From Sepiola atlantica (lineage: Eukaryota; Mollusca; Cephalopoda; Sepiida; Sepiolidae): a DNA stretch of 64,000 bases. Shown piece after piece: positions 50,982 to 61,370 of this stretch (within the stretch, counting starts at the first letter, position 1; each line of letters opens with the position of its first letter). The translations under genes were made by a program, and so were the position numbers. The notes beneath the pieces are model-generated. The model did not search any database and had not been told where the DNA came from. It saw only the letters and a program-made list of their open reading frames with translations. Location of the stretch: the NCBI GenBank assembly GCA_963556195.1, contig CAUVYP010001207.1, positions 124,001 through 188,000 of the forward strand, written 5' to 3'.

Positions 50982-52299
50982 CGGATTCTTAAGGTTTGAA
51001 AATAGATGATATCGTTTAAAGTCGGATTCTACAGCATTGTAAATAGATGACTTTGTTCAAGTGGCCGATACTTTAGGTTTGAAAATAGATGATATCGTTT
51101 AAAGTCGGATTCTAAAGCATTGTAAATAGATGACCTTGTTCAAGTTGCGGATTCTTGATGTTTGAAAATAGATGATATCGTTTTAAGTCGGATTCTAAAG
51201 AATTGTAAATAGATGACTTTGTTCAAGTTGCGGATTCTTAAGGTTTGAAAATAGATGATATCGTTTCAAGTCGGATTCTAAAGCATTGTCAATAGATGAC
51301 TTTGTTCAAGTTTCCGATTCTTAAGCTTTGAAAATAGATGATATCGTTTAAAGTCAGATTCCAAAGCATTGTAAATAGATGACTTTGTTCAAGTTGCCGA
51401 TTCTTAAGGTTTTAAAATAGATGATATCGTTTCAAGTTGGATTCTAAAGCATTGTAAATAGATGACTTTGTTCAAGTTGCCGATTCTTAAGGATTGAAAA
51501 TAGATGATATCGTTTAAAGTCGGATTCTAAAGCATTGTAAATAGATGACTTTGTTTAAGTTGCCGATACTTAAGGATTAAAAATAGATGATATCGGTTAA
51601 AGTCGGATTCTAAAGCATTGTAACTAGATGACTTTGTTCACGTTGCGGACTCTGATAGTTTGAAAATAGATTATATCGTTTAAGATCGGATTACAAACCA
51701 TTGTAAATAGATGACTTTGTTAAGTTGCGGATTCTTAAGGTTTGAAAATAGATGATATCGTTTAAAGTCGGATTCTACAGCATTGTAAATAGATGACTTT
51801 GTTCAAGTGGCCGATACTTTAGGTTTGAAAATAGATGATATCGTTTATAGTCGGATTCTAAAGCATTGTAAATAGATGACCTTGTTCAAGTTGCGGATGC
51901 TTTATGTTTGAAAATAGATGACATAGTTTAAAGTCGGATTCTAAAGCATTGTAAATAGATGACTTTGTTCAAGTTGCGGATTCTTAAGGTTTCAAAATAG
52001 ATGATATCGTTTAAAGTCGAATTCTAAAGCATAGTAAATAGATGAATTTGTTTAAGTGGCCGGCTCTTAAGGTTTGAAAATAGATGATAGTCTTTTAAGT
52101 ACGATTCTAAAGCATTGTAAGTAGATGACTTCATAACAGTTGCGGATTCTTAAGGTTTGAAAATAGATGACATTGTTTAAAGTCGCATTCTAAAGCATTG
52201 TAAATAGATGACTTTGTTCAAGTTGCGGATTCTTAAGGTTTGAAAATAGATGATATCGGTAAAAGTCGGATTCTAAAGTATTGTAAATAGATGACTTTG
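50982..52299. repeat. Mosaic segment with 20-monomer spaced marker
   Basis: Contains AAGTGGCCGATAC and a GGATGC monomer (51896) that recur 1660 bp later (53556), exactly 20 monomers. Also present are TTTCCGATTCTTAAGC, GATACTTAAGGATTAAAAATAG and the cassette variant TCTTTTAAGTACGATTC near 52099. No gene. Confidence 0.7.
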
Positions 52300-53940
52300 T
52301 TCAAGTTGCGGATTCTTAAGGTTTGAAAATAGATCATATCCTTTAAAGTCGGATTCTAAAGCATTGTAAATAGATGACTTTGTTCAAGTTGCGGATTCTT
52401 AAGGTTTGAAAATAGATGATATCGTTTAAAGTCGGATTCGAAAGCATTGTAAATAGATGACTTTGTTCAAGTTGCGGATTCTTAAGGTTTGAAAATAGAT
52501 TATATCGTTTAAAGTCGGATTCTAAAGCATTGTAAATAAATGACTTTGTTCAAGTTGCGGATTCTTAAGGGGGTGAAAATAGATGATATCGTTTAAAGTC
52601 GGATTCTAAAGCATTGTAAATAGATGACTTTGTTCAAGTTGCGGATTCTTAAGGTTTGAAAATAGAAGATAATGTTTAAAGTAGGATTCAAAAGCATTGT
52701 AAATAGATGACTTCGTTCAAGTTGCGGATTCTTTAGGTTTTAAATCAGATGATATCGTTGCAAGTGTGATTCTAAAGCATTGTAAATAGATGACTTTGTT
52801 CAAGTTGCGGATTCTTAAGGGTGGAACATCGATGATATCGTTTGAAGTCGCATTCTAAAGCATTGTAAACAGATGACTTTGTTCAAGTTGCCGATTCTTA
52901 AGCTTTGAAAAAAGATGATATCGTTTAAAGTCGGATTCCAAAGCATTGTAAATAGATGACTTTGTTCAAGTTGCGGATTCTTAAGGTTTGAAAATAGATG
53001 ATACCGTTTAAAGTCGGATTCTTAAGCATTGTAAATAGATGACTTGTGCAAGTTGCCGATTCTTAAGCTTTGAAAATAGATGATATGGTTTAAAGTCGGA
53101 TTCTAAAGCATTGTAAATAGATAACTTTGGTCAAGATGCGGACTCTTAAGGTTTGAAAATAGATGATATTGTTTAAAGTACGATTCTAAAGACTTGTAAG
53201 TAGATGACTTTATTACAGTTGCGGATTCTTAAGGTTTTGAAATAGATGACATTGTTTACAGTCGCATTCTAAAGCATTGTAAATAGATGACTTTGTTCAA
53301 GTTGCGGATTCTTAAGGTTTGAAAATAGATGATATCGGTTAAAGTCGGATTCTAAAGCATTGTAAATAGATGACTTTGTTAAAGTTGCGGATTCTTAAGG
53401 TTTGAAAATAGATGATATCGTTTAAAGTCGGATTCTACAGCATTGTAAATAGATGACTTTGTTCAAGTGGCCGATACTTTAGGTTTGAAAATAGATGATA
53501 TCGTTTAAAGTCGGATTCTATAGAATTGTAAATAGATTACCTTGTTCAAGTTTCGGATGCTTGATGTTTGAAAATAGAGTACATAGTTTAAAGTCGGATT
53601 CTAAAGCATTGTAAATAGATGACTTTGTTCAAGTTGCGGATTCTTAAGGTTTGAAAATAGATGATATCGTTTAAAGTCGGATTCTAAAGCATTGTAAATA
53701 GATGACTTTGGTCAAGATGCGGACTCTTAAGGTTTGAAAATAGATGATATTGTTTAAAGTACGATTCTAAAGACTTGTAAGTAGATGACTTTATTACAGT
53801 TGCGGATTCTCAGGGTTTAAAAATAGATGACATTGTTTAAAGTCGCATTCTAAAGCATTGTAAATAGATGACTTTGTTCAAGTGGCGGATTCTTAAGGTT
53901 TGAAAATAGATGATATCGGTTAAAGTCGGATTCTAAAGCA

Positions 53941-53982
53941 TTGTAAATAGATGACTTTGTTCAAGTTGCGGATTCTTAAGGT
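53941..53982. repeat. Half-monomer B (42 bp), ancestral sub-repeat
   Basis: Starting at TTGTAAATAG, this half aligns with the following half (53983-54023) over its full length with one single-base gap. About 31 of 42 columns match, including the unbroken boxes AAATAGATGA and CGGATTCT. The 83-bp unit is therefore a diverged dimer of a subunit of about 41.5 bp. The two halves alternate strictly through the window, so the dimerisation came before the array expanded. Confidence 0.88.
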
Positions 53983-54035
53983 TTGAAAATAGATGATATC
54001 GTTTAAAGTCGGATTCTAAAGCATTGTAAATAGAT
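53953..54035. repeat. Representative consensus monomer (83 bp)
   Basis: This copy carries what looks by eye like the majority base at every position, so it serves as the reference unit, phased to begin at GACTTTG. It has 27 A, 30 T, 18 G and 8 C. It contains three six-base palindromes, CTTAAG, GATATC and TTTAAA, and three CpG steps (in TGCGGA, ATCGTT and GTCGGA). The observed CpG number is above the 1.7 expected from base composition. The phase is arbitrary, because the true junction of a tandem unit cannot be defined from an internal window. Confidence 0.93.
53983..54023. repeat. Half-monomer A (41 bp), ancestral sub-repeat
   Basis: Partner of half B. It begins TTGAAAATAG and carries the GATATC and TTTAAA palindromes, where half B has diverged to ACTTTG and TTCAAG. 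It is one base shorter because it lacks the G before CGGATTCT. The differences between the halves are fixed across almost all copies, so each half evolves as a separate position in the array. Confidence 0.88.
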
Positions 54036-54300
54036 GACTTTGTTCAAGTTGCGGATTCTTAAGAATTGAAAATAGATTATATCGTTTAAGGTCGGATTCT
54101 AAAGCATTGTAAATAGATGACTTTGTTCAAGTTGCGGATTCTTAACGTTTGAAAATAGATGATATCGTTAAAAGTCGGATTCTAAAGCATTGTAAATAAA
54201 TGACTTTGTTCAAGTTGCGGATTCTTAAGGTTTGAAAATAGATGATATCGTTTAAAGTCGGATTCTAAAGTATTGTAAATAGATTACTTTGTTCAAGTTG

Positions 54301-55618
54301 CGGATTCTTAAGGTTTGAAAATAGATGATATCGTTTAAAGTCGGATTCTAAAGCATTGTAAATAGATGACTTTGTTCAAGTTGCGGATTCTTAAGGTTTG
54401 AAAATAGATAGTATCGTTTAAAGTCAGATTCTAAAGCATTGTAAATAGATGACTTTGTTCAAATTGCGGATTCTTAAGGTTTGAAAATAGATGATATCGT
54501 TTAAAATCGGATTCTAAAGCATTGTAAATAGATGACTTTGTTCAAGTTTCGAGTTCTTTTGGTTTGAAAATAGATGATATCGTTTAAAGTCGGATTCTAA
54601 AGCATTGTAAATAGATGACTTCGTTCAAGTTGCCGATTCTTAAGCTTTGAAAATAGATGATATCGTTTAAAGTCGGATTCCAAAGCAGTGTAAATAGATG
54701 ACTTTGTTCAAGTTGCCGATTCTTAAGGTTTTAAAATAGATGATATCGTTTAAAGTCGGATTCTACAGCATTGTAAATAGATGACTTTGTTCAAGTAGCT
54801 GATACTTTAGGTTTGAAAATAGATGATATCGTTTAAAGTCGGATTCTAAAGCATTGTAAATAGATGACCTTGTTAACGTTGCGGATTCTTAATGTTTGAA
54901 AATAGATGATATCGTTTTAAGTCGGATCTTAAAGCATTGTAAATAGATGACTTTGTTCAAGTTGCGGATTCTTAAGGTTTGAAAATAGATGATATAGTTT
55001 CAAGTCGGATTCTAAAGCATTGTAAATAGATGACTTTGTTCAAGTGGCGGACTCTTAAGGTTTGAAAATAGATGATATTGTTTAAAGTACGATTCTAAAG
55101 CATTGTAAGTAGATGACTTTATTACAGTGGCGGATGCTTTAGTTTTGAAAATAGATGATATCATTTAAAGTCGGATTATAAAGCATTGTAAATAGATGAC
55201 TTTGTTCAAGTTGCGGAGTCTTTAGGTTTGAAAATAGATGATATCGTTTAAAGTCGGATTCTAAAGCATTGTAAATAGATGACATTGTTCAAGTTGCCGA
55301 TTCTTAAGCTTTGAAAATAGATGATATCGTTTAAAGTCGGATTCCAAAGCATTGTAAATAGATGACTTTGTTCAAGTATCCGATTGTTAAGGTTTTTAAA
55401 TAGATGATATCGTTTCAAGTCGGATTCTAAAGCATTGTAAATTAATGACTTGTTCAAGTCGCCGATTCTCAAGCTTTAAAAAAAGATGATATCGTTTAAA
55501 GTCGGATTCTAAAGCACTGTAAATAGATGACTTTGTTCAAGTTGCCGATTCTCAAGGTTTGAAAATAGATGATATCGTTTAAAGTTCGATTCTAAAGCAT
55601 TGTAAATAGATGACTTTG
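54301..55618. repeat. Mosaic segment with A-type TTAATGACTTG monomer
   Basis: About 16 monomers: GTTTCGAGTTC, GACCTTGTTAACG (54866), the GTACGATTC cassette (55088), GATATCATT, then GATTCCAAAG, TTAATGACTTG (55440) and GTCGCCGATTCTCAAGC in the order seen in block A. That last trio returns at 57596 (as TTAATTACTTG) and 59089. Confidence 0.72.
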
Positions 55619-57452
55619 TTCAAGTTGCGGATTCTTAAGGTTTGAAAATAGATGATATCGTTTAAAGTCGGATTCTAACGCATTGTAAATAGATGACTTT
55701 GTTCAAGTTGCCGATTCTTGAGGTTTGAAAATAGATGATATCGTTTAAAGTCGGATTCTAAAGCATTGTAAATAGATGACTTTGTTCAAGTTGCGGATTC
55801 TTAAGGTTTGAAAATAGATTATATCGTTTAAAGTCGGATTCTAAAGCATTGTAAATAAATGACTTTGTTCAAGTTGCGGATTCTTAAGGGGGTGAAAATA
55901 GATGATATCGTTAAAAGTCGGATTCTAAAGCATTGTAAATAGATGACTTTGTTCAAGTTGCGGATTCTTAAGGTTTGAAAATAGAAGATAATGTTTAAAT
56001 TAGGATTCAAAAGCATTGTAAATAGATGACTTCGTTCAAGTTGCGGATTCTTAAGGTTTTAAATCAGATGATATCGTTGCAAGTGTGATTCTAAAGCATT
56101 GTAAATAGATGACTTTGTTCAAGTTGCGGATTCTTAAGGTTTGAAAATAGATGATATCGTTTAAAGTCGGATTCTTAAGCATTGTAAATAGATTACTTGT
56201 TCAAGTTGCCGATTCTTAAGCTTTGAAAATAGATGATATGGTTTAAAGTCGGATTCTAAAGCATTGTAAATAGATAACTTTGGTCAAGATGCGGACTCTT
56301 AAGGTTTGAAAATAGATGATATTGTTTAAAGTACGATTCAAAAGACTTGTAAGTAGATGACTTTATTACAGTGGCGGATTCTTAAGGTTTGAAAATAGAT
56401 GACATTGTTTAAAGTCGCATTCTAAAGCATTGTAAATAGATGACTTTGTTCAAGTTGCCGATTCTTAAGGTTTGAAAATAGATGATATCGGTTAAAGTCG
56501 GATTCTAAAGCATTGTAAATAGATGACTTTGTTCAAGTTGCGGATTCTTAAGGTTTGAAAATAGATGATATCGTTAAAATCGGATTCAACAGCATTGTAA
56601 ATAGATGACTTTGTTCAAGTGGCCGATACTTTAGGTTTGAAAATAGATGATATCGTTTAAAGTCGGATTCTAAAGAATTGTAAATAGATGACCTTGTTCA
56701 AGTTGCGGATGCTTGATGTTTGAAAATAGAGTACATAGTTTAAAGTCGGATTCTAAAGCATTGTAAATAGATGACTTTGTTCAAGTTGCGGATTCTTAAG
56801 GTTGGAAAATAGATGATATCGTTTAAAGTCGGATTCTAAAGCATTGTAAATAGATGACTTTGGTCAAGATGCGGACTCTTAAGGTTTGAAAATAGATGAT
56901 ATTGTTTAAAGTACGATTCTAAAGACTTGTAAGTAGAAGACTTTATTACAGTTGCGGATTCTTAAGGTTTGAAAATAGATGTCATTGTTTAAAGTCGCAT
57001 TCTAAAGCATTGTACATAGATGACTTTGTTCAAGTTGCGGATTCTTAAGGTTTGAAAATAGATGATATCGGTTAAAGTCGGATTCTAAAGCATTGTAAAT
57101 AGATGACTTTGTTCAAGTTGCGGATTCTTAAGGTTTTAAAATAGATGATATCGTTTAAAGTCGGATTCTAAAGCATTGTAAATAGATGACTTTGTTCAAG
57201 TTGCGGATTCTTAAGAATTGAAAATAGATGATATCGTTTAAAGTCGGATTCTAAAGCATTGTAAATAGATGACTTTGTTCAAGTTGCGGATTCTTAACGT
57301 TTGAAAATAGATGATATCGTTTAAAGTCGGATTCTAAAGCATTGTAAATAAATGACTTTGTTCAAGTTGCGGATTCTTAAGGTTTGAAAATAGATGATAT
57401 CGTTTAAAGTCGGATTCTAAAGTATTGTAAATAGATGACTTTGTTCAAGTTG
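55619..57452. repeat. Block N, copy 2 (two monomers shorter)
   Basis: Offset from copy 1 is 3319 at the five-G run and at TAAATCAG (52741 and 56060). It is 3153 at GATATGG (53081 and 56234) and 3152 at AAATAAATG (54194 and 57346). The drop of 166 is two whole monomers. Confidence 0.86.
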
Positions 57453-59212
57453 CGGATTTTTAAGGTTTGAAAATAGATGATATCATTTAAAGTCGGATTA
57501 TAAAGCATTGTAAATAGATGACTTTGTTCAAGTTGCGGATTCTTAAGGTTTGAAAATAGATGATATCGTTTCAAGTCGGATTCTAAAGCATTGTTAATTA
57601 ATTACTTGTTCAAGTCGCCGATTCTCAAGCTTTGAAAATAGATGATATCGTTTAAAGTCGGATTCTAAAGCACTGTAAATAGATGACTTTGTTCAAGTTG
57701 CCGATTCTTAAGGTTTGAAAATAGATGATATCGTTTAAAGTTCGATTCTAAAGCATTGTAAATAGATGACTTTGTTCAAGTTGCGGATTCTTAAGGTTTG
57801 AAAATAGATGATATCGTTTAAAGTCGGATTCTTAAGCATTGTAAATAGATGACTTGTTCAAGTTGCCGATTCTTAAGCTTTGAAAATAGATGATATGGTT
57901 TAAAGTCGGATTCTAAAGCATTGTAAATAGATAACTTTGGTCAAGATGCGGACTCTTAAGGTTTGAAAATAGATGATATTGTTTAAAGTACGATTCTAAA
58001 GACTTGTAAGTAGATGACTTTATTACAGTTGCGGATTCTTAAGGTTTGAAAATAGATTACATTGTTTAAAGTGGCATTCTAAAGCATTGTAAATAGATGA
58101 CTTTGTTCAAGTTGCGGATTCTTAAGGTTTGAAAATAGATGATATCGGTTAAAGTCGGATTCTAAAGCATTGTATATAGATGACTTTGTTCAAGTTGCGG
58201 ATTCTTAAGGTTTGAAAATAGATGATATCGTTTAAAGTCGGATTCTAACGCATTGTAAATAGATGACTTTGTTCAAGTTGCGGATTCTTAAGGTTTGAAA
58301 ATAGATGATATCGTTTAAAGTCGGATTCTAAAGCATTGTAAATAGATGACTTTGTTCAAGTTGCGGATTCTTAACGTTTGAAAATAGATGATATCGTTTA
58401 AAGTCGGATTCTAAAGCATTGTAAATAAATGACTTTGTTCAAGTTGCGGATTCTTAACGTTTGAAAATAGATGATATCGTTTAAAGTCGGATTCTAAAGT
58501 ATTGTAAATAGATGACTTTGTTCAAGTTGCGGATTCTTAAGGTTTGAAAATAGATGATATCGTTTAAAGTCGGATTCTAAAGCATTGTAAATAGATGACT
58601 TTGTTCAAGTTGCGGATTCTTAAGGTTTGAAAATAGATGATATCGTTTAAAGCTAGATTCTAAAGCATTGTAAATAGATGACTTTGTTCAAATTGCGGAT
58701 TCTTAAGGTTTGAAAATAGATGATATCGTTTAAAATCGGATTCTAAAGCATTGTAAATAGATGACTTTGTTCAAGTTTCGAGTTCTTTAGGTTTGAAAAT
58801 AGATGATATCGTTTAAAGTCGGATTCTAAAGCATTGTAAATAGATGACCTTGTTCACGTTGCGGATTCTTAATGTTTGAAAATAGATGATATCGTTTTAA
58901 GTCGGATTCTAAAGCATTGTAAATAGATGACATTGTTCAAGTTGCCGATTCTTAAGCTTTGAAAATAGATGATATCGTTTAAAGTCGGATTCCAAAGCAT
59001 TGTAAATAGATGACTTTGTTCAAGTTGCCGATTCTTAAGGTTTTTAAATAGATGATATCGTTTCAAGTCGGATTCTAAAGCATTGTTAATTAATGACTTG
59101 TTCAAGTCGCCGATTCTCAAGCTTTGAAAATAGATGATATCGTTTAAAGTCGGATTCTAAAGCACTGTAAATAGATGACTTTGTTCAAGTTGCCGATTCT
59201 TATGGTTTGAAA
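57453..59212. repeat. Partial third N copy and A-type trio
   Basis: GATATGG at 57891 is 1657 bp after the previous copy, and the cassette with GACTTGTAAG follows as before. Seven monomers are then missing relative to 56.2-57.4 kb, judged from AAATAAATG at 58424. The TTTCGAGTTC, GACCTTG and TTAATGACTTG (59089) series closes the segment. Confidence 0.75.
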
Positions 59213-61370
59213 ATAGATTGTATCGTTTAAAGTTCGATTCTAAAGCATTGTAAATAGATGACTTTGTTCAAGTTGCGGATTCTTAAGGTTTGAAAATAGA
59301 TTATATCGTTTAAAGTCGGATTCTAAAGCATTGTAAATAGATGACTTTGTTCAAGTTGCGGATTCTAAAGGTTTGAAAATAGATGATAACGTTTAAAGTC
59401 GGAGTCTAAAGTATTGTAAATAGATGACTTTGTTCAAGTTGCGGATTCTTAAGGTTTTAAAATATATGATATCGTTTAAGATCGGATTCCAAACCATAGT
59501 AAATAGATGACTTTGTTAAGTTGCGGATTCTTAAGGTTTGAAAATAGATGATATCGTTTAAAGTCGGATTCTACAGCATTGTAAATAGATGACTTTGTTC
59601 AAGTGGCCGATTTTTTAGGTTTGAAAATAGATGATATCGTTTAAAGTCGGATTCTAAAGCATTGTAAATAGATGACTTTGTTCAAGTTGCGGATTCTTAA
59701 TGTTTGAAAATAGATGATATAGTTTAAAGTCGGATTCTAAAGCATTGTAAATAGATGACTTTGTTCAAGTGTCGGATTCTTAAGGTTTGAAAATAGATGA
59801 TATCGTTTAAAGTCGGATTCTAAAGCATTGTAAATAGATGACTTTGTTCAAGTTGCGGATTCTTAAGGTTTGAAAATAGATGATATCGTTTAATGTCGGA
59901 TACTAAAGCATTGTAAATAGATTACTTTGGTCAAGTTGCCGATTCTTAAGCTTTGAAAATAGATGATATCGTTTAAAGTCAGATTCCAAAGCATTGTAAA
60001 TAGATGACTTTGTTCAAGTTGCGGAGTCTTAAGGTTTGAAAATAGATGATATCATTTAAAGTCGGATTATAAAGCTGTGTAAATAGATGACTTTGTTCAA
60101 GTTGCGGATTTTTTAGGTTTGACCATAGATTATATCGCTTGAAGTCGGATTCCAAAGCATTGTAAATAGATGACTTTGTTCAAGTTGCGGATTTTTTAGG
60201 TTTGAAAATAGATGATATCGTTTAATGTCGGATACTAAAGCATTGTAAATAGGTGACTTTGTTCAAGTTGCCGATTGTTAAGCTTTGAAAATAGATGATA
60301 TCGTTTAAAGTCGGATTCCAAAGCATTGTAAATAGATTACTTTGTTCAAGTTTCTGATTCTTAAGGGGGGGGGAAATAGATGATATCGTTTAAAGTTCGA
60401 TTCTAAAGCATTGTAAATAGATGACTTTGTTCAAGTTGCCGATTCTTAAGCTTTGAAAATAGATGATATCGTTTAAAGTCGGATTCTAAAGCATTGTAAA
60501 TAGATGACTTTGTTCAAGTTGCGGATTCTTTAGGTTTGAAAATAGATGATATCGTTTAAAGTCGGATTCTAAAGCATTGTAAATAGATGACTTTGTTCAA
60601 GTTGCGGATTCTTAAAGTTTGAAAATAGATGATATCGTTTAAAGTCGGATTCTAAAGCATTGTAACTAGATTACTTTGTGCAAGTGGCGGACTCTTAAGG
60701 TTTGAAAATAGATGATATTGTTTAAAGTACGTTTCTAAAGCATTGTAAGTAGATGACTTTATTACAGTTGCGGATTCTTAAGCTTAAAAATAGATAATAT
60801 TGTTTAAAGTCGCATTCTAAAGCATTGTAAATAGATGACTTTGTTCAAGTTGCGGATTCTTAAGGTTTGAAAATAGATGATATCGTTTAAAGTCGGATTC
60901 TAAAGCATTGTAAATAGATAATTTTGTTCAAGTTGCGGATTCTAAAGGTTTGAAAATAGATGATATCGTTTAAAGTCGGATTCTAAAGCATTGTAAATAG
61001 ATGACTTTTTTCAAGTTGCAGATTCTTAAGGTTTGAAAATAGATGATATCGTTTAAAGTCGAATTTTAAAGCATTGTATATAGATGACTTTGTTCAAGTT
61101 GCGGTTTCTTAAGGTTTGAAAATAGATGATATCGTTTAAAGTCGGATTCTAAAGCATTGTAAATTGATGACTTTGTTCAAGTTGCGGATTCTTAAGGTTT
61201 GAAAATAGATGATATCGTTTAAAGTCGGATTATAAAGCTGTGTAAATAGATGACTTTGTTCAAGTGTCGGATTCTCAAGGTTTGAAAAAAGGTGATATCG
61301 TTTAAAGTCGGATTCTAAAGCATTGTAAATAGATGACTTTGTTCAAGTTGCTTATTCTTAAGGTTTGAAA
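59213..61370. repeat. 26-monomer tandem duplication, copy 1 (2158 bp)
   Basis: Begins at ATAGATTGTATCG and is immediately followed by a nearly identical copy; 2158 is exactly 26 x 83. Landmarks are GATGATAACG, AACCATAGTAAATAG, AGTGGCCGATTTTTTAGG, GATTATAAAGCTGTG, TTTGACCATAGATTATATCG, a nine-G run at 60365-60373, GTACGTTTC and GAATTTTAAAGC. Differences from copy 2 that I could see: G/T at 60930-equivalent position 59930, T/G at 60353, A/G at 60796, one G in the G-run, and a patch at 61230-61240. Confidence 0.92.
60365..60373. repeat. Nine-G run replacing the GGTTT of a monomer
   Basis: Usual text is CTTAAGGTTTGAAAATAG; here it is CTTAA, nine G, then AAATAG. Related runs are six G at 45784-45789, five G (then TG) at 52569-52573 and 55888-55892, and eight G at 62523-62530. 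Length variation between recent duplicates suggests replication slippage, or a base-calling error in one copy. Confidence 0.85.

Larger units (their letters stand above)
52300..54300. repeat. Block N, copy 1
   Basis: About 24 monomers, repeated at 55619-57452. Landmarks: a five-G run at 52569-52573, AAGATAATG (52666), TTTTAAATCAGATG with CGTTGCAAGTGTG (52741), GATATGGTTT (53081), two GTACGATTC cassettes with GACTTGTAAG, GAGTACATAG and TTAAGAATTG. It has two monomers near 52801-52970 that copy 2 lacks (AAGGGTGGAACATCG and GCTTTGAAAAAAG). Confidence 0.86.

Noticed and set aside
5738..59120. Minus-strand open reading frames of 60 to 89 codons (for example 5738-5920, 10124-10393, 23050-23319, 58869-59120)
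   Set aside because: They are the satellite read in reverse. 83 is not a multiple of 3, so the frame rotates each monomer, and three monomers (249 bases) set the upper size. They start where a variant such as GATTCCAAAG or CTGAAGC removes the stop next to the ATG in the reverse complement of GCAT. The peptides are repeats of one motif, with no domain and no expression signal.
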